Source: Adiantum capillus-veneris
Lineage: Eukaryota; Streptophyta; Polypodiopsida; Polypodiales; Pteridaceae
Length of the DNA: 64,000 nucleotides
Reading direction: 5' to 3'
Assembly: GCA_014529385.2 (NCBI GenBank)
Contig: CM043964.1
Span: 7,885,497-7,949,496 of the forward strand
Shown: piece after piece, positions 22,985-32,638 of the stretch
Numbering within the stretch: position 1 is the first letter of the stretch
Layout of the letters: every line of letters begins with the position of its first letter
Made by a program: the position numbers and the translations under genes
The notes under the pieces: generated by a model
Seen by the model: the letters and a program-made list of their open reading frames with translations, nothing else
Told to the model about the DNA's origin: nothing
Database searches by the model: none

Positions 22985-23600
22985 ACATGATTAGGTGACC
23001 TATCGATGAGATGAACTGCAGTAGCAATTGCTTTTGCCCAAAACCCTTCGAGTAGATTGGCATGAGACAACATAGATCTAACTTTCTCTATAATTGTTAT
23101 ATTTATCCTCTCTGCAACATCATTTTATGGAGGATTGTGAGGAGCACTCAACTCACATTTGATTCCTTTTGAATCACAAAAGTTGAAAAGACCTTGAAAC
23201 ATATTCCCCACCATTGTTAGTGCGTAAGCACTTGACCTTCTTTCCACTTTGGTTCTCAACTAATGAGACAAACTTTTTGAATGCATCAAGCACTTTATCC
23301 TTGTACTTAAGAGGATAAACCCAAACTTTGCAAGAATAGTCATCGATGAATGTGGAAAAATAAGAAGCACCCCCTCTATGAGACACTAGGCATAGGACCA
23401 CAAATGTCACTATGTATCAACTCTAAGCGCTCCCTTCTTCTATAGACACTTGCTTTGTGCGGACTTTGTGTTTTCTTACTATACAAACAATGCTCACACA
23501 CCTTAAAAGTAGAATATTCAAGACCCGGTACATAACCCACATGAGATAATGCTCTCATTCCCTTTTCACTCATATGACCTAGTTGGCAATGCCACATAGG
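22985..23600 (-). pseudogene. copia integrase, element H
   Basis: WHCQLGHMSEKGM with CEHCLYSKKTQ forms the H-H-C-C zinc domain. HSDICGP, STFIDDYSCKVWVY and LRTNNGGEYVSRSF are core motifs (the second aspartate position reads N-N-G-G here rather than D-N-G-G). A third frame carries DVAERINITIIEKVRSM with the catalytic E, ending at ATAVHLIDRSPNHVLDE before the deletion junction at about 22984. Three frames are needed. Confidence 0.88.
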
Positions 23601-24081
23601 TATTTGGTTGCTCTGCTATACATATAACATTATTCTTAACACTAGCAACATGTAGAGTGTAAAGAGTTCCATGTTTGAAACCCTTTGCCACAATCAAAGA
23701 ACCCTTTGACAACTTCCAAGAAGCATCTCCAAAAGAGGTATGATAACCCTCATCATCAAGTTGCCCAGTGCTAATCAAACTTTTTGCCAACTTTGGAACC
23801 AACTTTGGAACATGTCTGAAATTATTCAAAGTGAAGTGGCAACCATTAGCAAACCGCAACTGCACATCACCAGTGCTGACTACGTCACACACATAATTGT
23901 TTCCAAGATGGATTACACCTTTCCTTAAAGCATCATAAGTAGAAAACAATTCTCTACATGGAGTAACATGATATAATGCACCAGAATCAATGATCCAGTT
24001 TTGAAAGGTAGTAGTGAAACTTGCAACTAAAACATCATAGTCAAGAGATGATAAGAACAACACATCTCCATGTGATTCCAT
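23566..24081 (-). pseudogene. copia protease and linker, element H
   Basis: An uninterrupted 171-codon frame. The aspartic protease site is NWIIDSGALYHVTP; D-S-G-A is intact. It continues with VVSTGDVQLRFANG, NNFRHVPKL, KSLISTGQLDDEGY and the linker to integrase. A near relative is the protease in element C (27870-28250), but the two clearly diverge. Confidence 0.9.
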
Positions 24082-24109
24082 TGCGTTTGCTTATTCAATC
24101 TTCACATAT

Positions 24110-24927
24110 GAAGCTTTCTATTCACCTTTGCCTTGAACTTGCTTAACTTTAGCTTTCTTTTTCTCTCTCTTCCATCGAAAACAATCCTTTTGTATATGAC
24201 CTGGCTTATTGCAATGGTAACACTTTATGTCATGAGATGAGAATGAGATTTGCTTCTTGATTTTCCTCTATCTATAGATTCCTTTCTTGACTACGATCTA
24301 TCATGAACATTAAGAGCAGTAGAACCTTTCCCACTATCATTGTTCTTCCTGTTCATCTCTTCACTCACAACAAAGAACTAGCAACCTTCTCATGATTAGT
24401 TCATTCACTATAAGATTGTTACAAATTGCCATACAAAAAGTATCCCAACTTTCTGGTAAAGTGGTCAACAAAAACATAGCTTTTAGGCTATCGTTAAGAG
24501 GAACCTTTTGTTCAATCAATTGACTAAAAATTGCATTGAAATCGTTCAAGTGATCTGACACTGAACCCCTTCTTTCATGCAACAATCAACAAGTTTCTTT
24601 AGCCAATAGACTTGTGATGTGGCACTAGTTTGATCATAAAGATTGCACAAACGCTACCATAACGCATAAACACCTCCTTCAACATCTTCCACATTGTAGT
24701 ACACAGCCGTAGATAGTGATAACTGAATGGTAGACTTAGCTATCTCATCTAGCTCTTCCCATTCTTTTGCATCCATGTTGAGTCAGGTTTGACACCTTGA
24801 AACTTTATGGGTTTAACCTGCTTCTTTTAAACCAAGACATTCATGATCTGCTTCTTCCGATAAGAAAATTTATTTCCATCAAACTTTTCAATGTGAAGCA
24901 AAGTGCTATCGAAAGAAGAAGAAGCCA
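24110..24927 (-). pseudogene. copia gag, element H
   Basis: It starts at ATG 24927 (MASSSFDSTLLHIEKFDGNK), the usual copia Gag opening in which the element binds its RNA and packs. Later parts: DHLNDFNAIFSQLIEQKVP and FLLTTLPESWDTF (24400-24580), and a zinc knuckle C-YH-C-NKPG-H-IQKD-C (about 24185-24225). Several stops and frame changes interrupt it. Confidence 0.82.
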
Positions 24928-26924
24928 TAATGTCACTAAATGACAAGAATAATCTTGAAAAAAATTCAGTAGAGTTTCAACTATAAATTGAGTAAAATCT
25001 CAACCAACAAACCCAATAGAAGCACAAGAGAATGAATGGAAAGATAAAGAGATGTTCAAGAAATTACAATGAAATTCACGGGAAAATTTTGGCAGAATTC
25101 ACCTTATAATAAGAGGAACAAGTCTCAAATCCCAAATGTCATAAATCACTAAAATAAGCCATATATGCTAGCATCTCACCAAGAAGAGTCAAGAATCAAC
25201 GCATCTCTCAATGCATACATATCATGAGCACATATGTCGAGCACCTATGTCCACTATCATACATGTCCTATGGCGAGGCCACGATAAGGGAAGCTCCAGC
25301 TGGGTAACCCGGCCCCCAGTGTTCGGCTTCAGAAAACCTCACACATGACCCTCACAAAAGGCTAAACAATGACACGACTATATTCAAGTCTCAAAAATGA
25401 CTATCTTCCGAACCAAGTCTCAGAAATGGCTGCAACTGCCATATTAGCCAAGATGGCTCCACAAATGCATACATAGGCAATATCCACAAGACTGTGCATC
25501 AAAGTAATCAACAGTGCGCATAAACAAGCACAAAACCACAAGATGCACTATCAACCATAGATGAGCTCAATAAGCATAATCCGAACGCATTCATTTTCTT
25601 CAAAATCCACACATAAACTTCTCTATGCTGAAAATCCCTGAGCAAATCAACCATGAATTGAGCAAACGAAATATACAATACGCATCCCACTTCCAACAAC
25701 TCTTCACAAGAAAAGCATCTGCAACTTCCCGAACACCCTGCAAACGGTCAGTCAATAACTCCCTACCGTTCAAAATTTGCAAAAACTTCCTTTTGAAAAG
25801 TTGTAGATTTCGAAAAAACGGTCAGATGAGTAGAGAATGAGCTCAGATCGAGGCTCGGGGCAGCACTGCAGGAGGCTAGAGCCACCAGCTCAGATTGGAG
25901 TGAAATTCGACAGGCGAAGACACGGCCCCAAATCCAGTGGGTGAGCCCAAACGGCTCGGTGTTCTCAGAATTTCATTCTGAGGTCATCTCGGCCACCGTT
26001 CGGCTTCGACAAAGGTCTGCGCAGGCCAGTTTCGACTACGTGGTCTCGGCGGGTGCAGATCCGACTCTGCAAATTTGGGGTTTTCGGCCTACGACTGCAG
26101 GTGCTGAGGATATCGACACTCCCAGAGTGTTGATTTGTGGCTGTCTACACATCGAAGGACGGCTCACAGTTCTTGGAGGCGTGTCACATACGACACGGGC
26201 GCATCTACACACGGACTGTAGGCGACATCCACTAGTTCATCAGGTAGCTTGTGTTTGCTGCTTGATATTCCAGATTTCATCCTGACATTGCAGGTACTTC
26301 CACATGGGATGTATTGTCAGAGATGATGTATGTTTGTTGAGGGTTTGCTGGCTGTGAGTCACGCAGCAAACAACCGCCGCAGCGGTTACAGCATATAGTG
26401 GGAAATTTGTGGATGTATGACTTTGTGGGAAGTCTATGTACTGTCAGATTTATTGCAGCCTTTGTTGAGGGTCGAGTGAGGTTTTATTGAGCTGGGGGAT
26501 TCTCGAATGTTGAGATCCTTTCGGTGATACAGGTCTTGGAGCGATCCCTCGAGCACCCTTAGATAGGCAGCTAGGATGTATTGACTGTGAGTTAGACAGT
26601 TGGGATTGCATCTTTGCTTTACTGCCGTTGAGGCATTGTCACAGTCTATGCTTGCAGGACAGTGACAGGACAGTGAGAGACAGTACAGGTGCAGGACAGG
26701 TTTACCCGCAGCTTATAGTGTCAGAGAGACAGTGTTTTTTGAGCTGTTTTTTGGTCTGTTTTCTGAGTACACGAGAGCCATTTTACAAAGGAGACTACCA
26801 AAATTTATGCAGAATCTGAAGCTTTCTTGGTTCATTTGACAGTTGATATTGGTTCAGAGGTCAGTTTACAGGGGAAACTCTGCCGAATTTTTCCCAGGAA
26901 AGTAAACCATTGTGAAGCGTAGCT
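24928..26924. other. untranslated leaders between two head-to-head copia elements
   Basis: No protein can be supported here. The part next to 24927 looks like the leader of minus-strand element H and the part before 26925 the leader of plus-strand element C. Both contain a similar motif shortly before gag (TCTGCC then AATTTTYCC, about 25085-25100 on minus and 26878-26893 on plus). Neither a 5' LTR for H (start TGTTACCG) nor one for C (start TGTTGGGG) is visible. The ORF at 25941-26285 is probably chance. Confidence 0.45.
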
Positions 26925-29267
26925 ATGGCTGGATCACAGGACACTACTCTTTACAATATCAAGAAGCTGGATGGAACCAATTTCCCATTGTGGAAGAAGT
27001 AGATTTGGCACATGTTGGTACAAAAGAAGCAGATAAAACCTATAAAGCTCAAGGGGATAAAACCAGAAGATATGGACGAAGATGAATGGAGCGAAATGGA
27101 TTAATTGGCACTTTCTACCATTATGCTGACTTTGGCAGAAAGCGTTTACTTCAATGTAGCAGACGAGATTTCGGCTTATCAAGCATGGTTAAAGCTGAGT
27201 GATCTTTATGAGAAGCAGAGTGCAACTTCACAGGTATACTGGCTTAAGAAGCTTGTTGACTTGAAGATGAAAGAAGGGACACCTATGTCCAATCATCTGA
27301 ATGAATTCAACACAATCTATAGTCAGTTGTCAGCTCAAGGTGTCAAGTTTGATGAACCTGTTAGAGCTATGTTCCTATTGATCACATTGCCTGAAAGTTG
27401 GGACACTTTTCGTACAGCTTTGAGTAATTTTGCACCTCCAGATGGTTTGAACATAGCAGGTGTACAAAGAAGTCTGCTTACTGAAGAAACCAATAGAAAG
27501 ACAATGGACAAAGGCAAAGGAACAGCCTTAGTTGTCAGGGGAAGGACCAAAGAAAAGTACAAAGGTGGAAAGAGGAATCAGTCTCGTAGCAAGTCCCACA
27601 GTGGTAAAGGCAAGAGTGACATAGAATGCTACCATTGTGGCAAGAAGGGTCACATGAAAAGAGACTGCAGAGAATGGAAAGCAGAAAAAGGCAAAGAGAA
27701 AGCTGCAGACCATGGTGAAAAGAACAAGTCCTCAGTGAAGATTCAAGAAATAAATGTGACAAACACTGTTGCAGAGGATGACAGTCTAGTGTCAGGAGAC
27801 ATCTACTTCTTGAAGAATACAATGGACTCAGCTCTTCTTACAACATCTGATGGAAATGCACTGAGTGACTGGATTATAGACTCAGGGGCATCAGTTCATG
27901 TGTCTCCAAACAAGGAGTGGTTTACCTCTTATGTGACCACTAAAGATCATGTTCGGCTAGGCAATGGGCAGACATGTGAGATCTTAGGTGTTGGAGATGT
28001 TCAATTGAAGTTTCAAAATGGCTCTTCTTTCACGCTGAAGAATGTGAGACATGTTCCCGCAATTACAAAGAGCTTGATCAGCACAGGTTTACTTGATGAT
28101 GCTGGCTACGTCACCACTTTTGGACAGAACATGTGGAAGATATCCAAGGGTTCTATGACAGTAGCACATGGAGTAAAGTCTGGAGGACTTTACATGATTT
28201 ATGTATCAAATGTCTCTAAAAATGTAATCAATGTAACCGAGCAGCCGAACGTTTCTTTGTGGCATAGCCGATCAGGACATATGTCCAAGAAGGGAATGGA
28301 AATATTGTCTCGTTCTGGTTATTTGCCTGGCTTTTCATTTAATGATTTTGAATTTTGTGAACATTGTCTGTATGGTAAGCAAACACAGCAGCCACATAAG
28401 CATAGAAGCAGTAGAAGAGATACACAGTTGGCACTTGTTCATAGTGATTTGTGTGGACCTATGCCTAACCTATCTCTAGGGGGAGCTTCTTACTTTATGA
28501 CATTTATAGATGATTACTCGAGGAAAGTATGGGTTTACTTTCTCAAGCACAAGGATGAAGCGTTTAGAATTTTCAAAACGTTTGTGACACTTGTGGAGAA
28601 TCAGAGTGGCAAGAAGCTTAAATGCTTACGCACTGACAATGGTGGAGAGTATGTTTCAAAGGCCTTTCAGGACTTTTGTGAGTCAAAAGGTATAAAACGT
28701 GAACTTACTGCTCCTTACAATACTCCTCAAAATGGTGTTGCTGAGAGGGTGAATAGGACCATACAAGAGAAGGTCAGAAGTATGTTGTCTAATGCACAAC
28801 TGCCAAATGGGTTTTGGGCTGAAGCTGTATCAACAGCTGTTCGTCTTGTAAATAGATCTCCTAGCAAGGTTTTGCAGAAGGATTCAGTGCCAGAGATGGT
28901 ATGGTCAGGCAAGGTGCTCTCATACAAGCATCTCAGAGTCTTTGGCTGTGAGGCATATACTCACGTTGCAAAGGAATGTAGGAACAAACTTGAGCCAAAG
29001 AGAAGAAAGTGCATCTTTCTAGGCTATGGTAATTCTGGTGAGATGGGGTACAGACTTTGGGATCCCGAATCCAGAAAGGTTATCCGCAGCAATGATGTTC
29101 ACTTTAATGAAGCCAAATATCATTCTAAACCAGAGAAAGTTGAGGAGATTAGAAGAGTTGTCTTCCAAGAAGATGGACCTGCACGTGCAAGACAAAATGT
29201 TAGGGCTCAAGAGGAGCAAGGACAGGATAGAGTGGAACCACAGGTTGTGGCTGAGCCTGAGACACCT
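26925..29267 (+). pseudogene. copia gag-protease-integrase, element C
   Basis: ATG at 26925 opens MAGSQDTTLYNIKKLDGTNF. TAG at 27000 and TAA at 27102 are in frame, each one C-to-T change from a Gln codon; beyond them the frame is open to the D insertion. Gag core: SNHLNEFNTIYSQLSAQG and FLLITLPESWDTF. Zinc knuckle C-YH-C-GKKG-H-MKRD-C at about 27630-27670. Protease: WIIDSGASVHVSP (about 27870). Integrase: LWHSRSGHMSKKGM with CEHCLYGKQ (zinc), then HSDLCGP, LRTDNGGEYVSKAF and NGVAERVNRTIQEKV (D-D-E complete). The last residues before D are the acidic/Gln-rich linker. Confidence 0.93.
29263..29267. repeat. target-site duplication of element D
   Basis: CACCT at 29263-29267 recurs at 40737-40741, directly outside both LTRs of element D. 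Confidence 0.95.
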
Positions 29268-30225
29268 TGTTGACCGCTGGGTCAACAACACAACATAACT
29301 CAAGTTTCGTACCAAAGTCTTATCTTTTGCGAGTTATGAAATGCTGCGGATTATGGATATAAACGTCATTTGTAATGAGTAGTTATTCTAGTTTCAGAAG
29401 CCGGGGTGCAATGGCACTTCCAGATTGTAAATACAAAGCCATTTGACCCTTTCAACCCCATTTTTGGTTAAACCTAAGGTAGCCTTAGTATATAAGGTAC
29501 CTAGGTCATTTTGTAAAAAAGACTTTTATCATAATCAAGTTTTAGCGCTGCCGTCTACTGTGTGTGAGAGAGAAAGAGAGTGAGCGTGAGCTTCATCCTC
29601 TCGCTACGCCCGGCTCGCTCAACACATTGGAGATCCGACTGCACCATTGCGGTAGGCTCGAGGAGAGCTACGCGACAACGCCAAGCATTCCCCGCGAGAC
29701 GAAGCGCACACGCCGACGCATCTACGAGCTATTTGTGGCCGTAAGTGTATCAAACGATGTCTGTTTTCTGCGTGCTAGTAGTCTATAGAATCGTGGCGAC
29801 ATAAGCTACGCATAGGTACTCATAAATTTCAGTTTCGGGCACTTTCAAAATTCGGCTCTGTCATCCTACGCGTTTTCCGCAGATGGGTTTTGAGTGAGGT
29901 TTTTGAGTGTAGAAGCTTAGGGACATGTGTATCCTAGTGAGGGGATGGTGTTCCTTAAGTTTCGTACGAATCTGGCATGATTAGGTGAGTTACCTTCCGC
30001 ATGTGTGTATGTGGCTAGGTGGTGTAGTTGAGAGCAGTGAGGTTCTTGATTGTGGTTTAGTTGGCCTTCCTGAGTGTTGTATGTGTAGGATGGTCTCAGC
30101 CTGACAAGCTTAAGAGATTTCCTCTGTGTGCCTATCGTGTCATCTGTGTCCTCGATTGACATTATGTTGATCTAGGTAGTGTTTGCATGCACTTCATGGG
30201 TGTGTGAGTAGCTTCCCGTCCAACA
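29268..30225 (+). repeat. 5' LTR of element D
   Basis: 958 bp, TGTTGACC..GTCCAACA. TATA box TATATAA at 29489-29495. Bases 29603-29847 (GC-rich) have no counterpart in the 3' LTR, which has a different 556-bp block at that place. A consensus splice donor GTAAGT lies in the private block at 29741-29746. The shared right part contains one half-site (CATCCTACGCG, 29862-29872) of the palindrome found in the leader. Confidence 0.93.
29489..29495 (+). promoter_or_regulatory. TATA box of the D LTR
   Basis: TATATAA, conserved at 39689-39695 in the 3' LTR. The likely transcription start is about 30 bp downstream, in the identical left part of both LTRs. Confidence 0.65.
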
Positions 30226-30226
30226 T

Positions 30227-30244
30227 TGGCGCCACTGCTGGGGA
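30227..30244 (+). promoter_or_regulatory. primer binding site of element D
   Basis: TGGCGCCACTGCTGGGGA follows the 5' LTR after one base. The TGGCGCC..GGGGA pattern is typical of the non-chromodomain plant gypsy lineages (Athila/Tat group), where a tRNA other than initiator Met serves as primer. Confidence 0.8.
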
Positions 30245-32638
30245 CACAAGGACCTAAGTAGGTTTCCTACTAACACTCGTGTGTTGGTTGCTTGATTTAG
30301 TTTGGGCTAAAAGAAGCATTTTTCTTAAGTGGATCCGGAAGAGGATATTCCGTGATCAAGTGGATAGCCAGGAAGCGTGTGTCTTGCCGAGGGCATGCGA
30401 CTAGATAGGTTTAATTAGGATCTGTGGATTAGAGTAGTTGTTGGTGGTCGAGTAATTTGTGAGGTGATAAAAGCGTTTACTAGTCCGTGTGTGACAGTGA
30501 AGTGTTTTTCTACTCATAGATGCAAAACCCCATATGATTTGTAGGAGTAGCTTTAGGTAAGTGATCCGATTCTGATCTAGAGCTATTCAGCACTGAATTA
30601 TTTGCTAAAGTGCTTGATTGCATTTGAAATCACGAAAAAGTGTGCTTTTGAGGGTAAAAATGCAATAAACAAGCTTTTGTGGACATTTTTGTATGACTGA
30701 CTGATGCTGTGTATATAAAACAGCATTTGCAAGGGTTCTGTGAAGAAAACCTGCAATTCTGTAAACATAGACATCCTACGCGTAGGATGTCTCAAGGGGG
30801 TTCTGGAGACCAAATTTGAAAATTTTGAGTGCACCAGTGGGTTCAGAGGGTAGGTTTTACCCTAGTAACATATTGACTTGGGTGTTTTTCCCTATTTTTG
30901 TTGACCAAAAGCCAAAAGGCGGAGTCAGAAAACGCAAAATTTCAGAAAAGGCTTAAATTGAGTGATTTTTGCATGTTTTTGCAATTGTGAAGCATACTTG
31001 CACTAGTTGAGAGCATAAGGAAGCATTAGGGACACTTCAGTCTGAAAAAATCAACAGTAGACATCCTACGCGGGATGTCTACAGGGTGATCTGTGCATTT
31101 TTTTGAAATTTTGAGTTGACCAGTGTGTTCAGAAGGTAGGTTTTACCCTATTTTCACCTGGAAAGGGGAACTTGACCATATCTTGACAGGATAAGGCCAG
31201 ATAGACTGAAATTGCCAGACATCCTACCCAAATTGTGCCAAGGCATTATTCCAAGACCAAAACCATAGGATGACTCCATAGGCATGTTATACATGATGTT
31301 TTGAGTGCATGTGAGAGTTTTCAGCTCATTTGGGTGAGAAAATTGAGTTCAAAGCGGACTTTAGCACTTTTGACTAAAAAAAGCAAGAACATCTAAAATT
31401 TGGGACTTTTGAAATCCAAGCCAAAATCTAAGCATACCATTGGGTTGCTGACATCAAGGGGAAGTTGTGGGACAAATCAGGGGTCAAACATGCCAAAAGG
31501 ACATACTACGCGTAGGATGTCTTCTGTGTGATTTAAGACTCTAAACACATTTCTGAGCATACCACTGTGATCAGCACCTTAAGGAGAGCCTGTAGTTCAA
31601 AATTGGGTTCATTCTGAGCAAAAAGACATCCTACGCGTAGGATGTCTCCTGCATGATTTTGAGACCAAAATTCTACTTTGACCATACCATGCTGTCATAT
31701 AGCCTTAGGCAAGCCTCCTAGTCAAATTTAGTCCAATTTGGACTTGATTTGACTTAGGAATTCATCAGAACAGACATCAGGATTTTGGAGCAGATTCTGG
31801 ATCATTTGACCAACCCATAGGTGTCAAAATCAAAAAGTAAAAATAGCTGTGAGTTTAGCACATCAAGGGGAAGCTACAGTGCAAGTTTGAGCTGAAACAG
31901 AGCAAAAAGACATCCTACGCGTAGGATGTCTCCAGCTTGATTTAGGACTCCAAATCAACCTATGAGCACACCACTGTGATCAGCACATCAAGGAGAAGCT
32001 GGGGTGAAAATTTCAAGTCATTCTGAGCAAAAAGACATCCTACGCGTAGGATGTCTCAAGGCCATTTTTAAATCCAAATAAAAATCTGAGCATACCATTG
32101 TGTTGCTGGACTTAAGGGGAGTCTCTGGACCAAATTTTGTTAAATTCTGAGCATATAGACATACTACGCGTAGGATGTCTCTAGGCTAGTTTTAGGGTCC
32201 AACTGTACTTTTGACCATACAGGAGTGTTCACAGTCTCACAGAGATCCCAAATATTTTTTAGAAATTGAATTTGGACTCATTTTGACCAGTCCAAACTGC
32301 ATTTCACTGTTTTGGCCATAACTTTCACAAACGGTATCGAATCGGAAAAGTTTTTATATCAAAACGTAGCTTGAGAGCGGCTCTATAGATCTTAGAGCAA
32401 AACATGAACTAGATGTTTGCCGACGGTAACCATTTAGTTCAACTTTGAAAAAAACGTCGTTTGAGGCCTCAAAATTCATCCGGAAGTTAGGGGTGTGTAA
32501 AAGCGACAATTTACGAGAATTGTGACGAAATGGTTGCGGTTTTGGACATAGTTTCGCCTTTTTCCCTAACCAATGAACTTGAACACAATGGAGTAAGTCT
32601 ACTTGAACCAAGCAAAATCTCTTTTAAGCCCATAAATC
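30245..32638 (+). other. long untranslated leader of element D
   Basis: 2.4 kb without a supportable gene. From about 30750 to 32280 it consists of a degenerate repeat unit of about 125-145 bp, each carrying a palindrome (listed separately) and recurring phrases such as ATCAAGGGGAAGC, TTCTGAGCAAAAAGACATCC and CACCACTGTGATCAGCAC. Retroelement leaders commonly hold packaging and dimerisation signals, so a role there is possible. Confidence 0.7.
30769..32180. repeat. array of seven 24-bp palindromes
   Basis: The half-site AGACATCCTACG is followed directly by its reverse complement. Perfect copies are at 30769, 31624, 31908 and 32033. Near-perfect copies are at 31059 (2 bases shorter), 31499 and 32157 (one or two changes, ACATACTACG). 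A lone half-site is at 31217. Distances between copies are 290, 440, 125, 284, 125 and 124 bp, close to multiples of about 125-147. The centre ACGCGT is kept in every full-length copy. Confidence 0.92.

Noticed and set aside
25941-26285. 114-codon plus-strand ORF before copia gag
   Set aside because: It falls in the untranslated leader, shows no family pattern and is probably chance in a GC-richer stretch.
26840-26862. Primer binding site of copia element C at TTGGTTCAGAGGTC
   Set aside because: Similarity to TGGTATCAGAGC is weak and no LTR end precedes it.
29917-30162. 81-codon minus-strand ORF, repeated at 40428-40673
   Set aside because: It exists twice only because it lies in both LTRs of D. 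It is antisense to the element and has no recognisable content.
30769-32180. CRISPR-like spaced palindromic repeats
   Set aside because: Spacing is 124-440 bp, spacers are related to one another, and the sequence is inside a plant retrotransposon. No cas-like genes are present.
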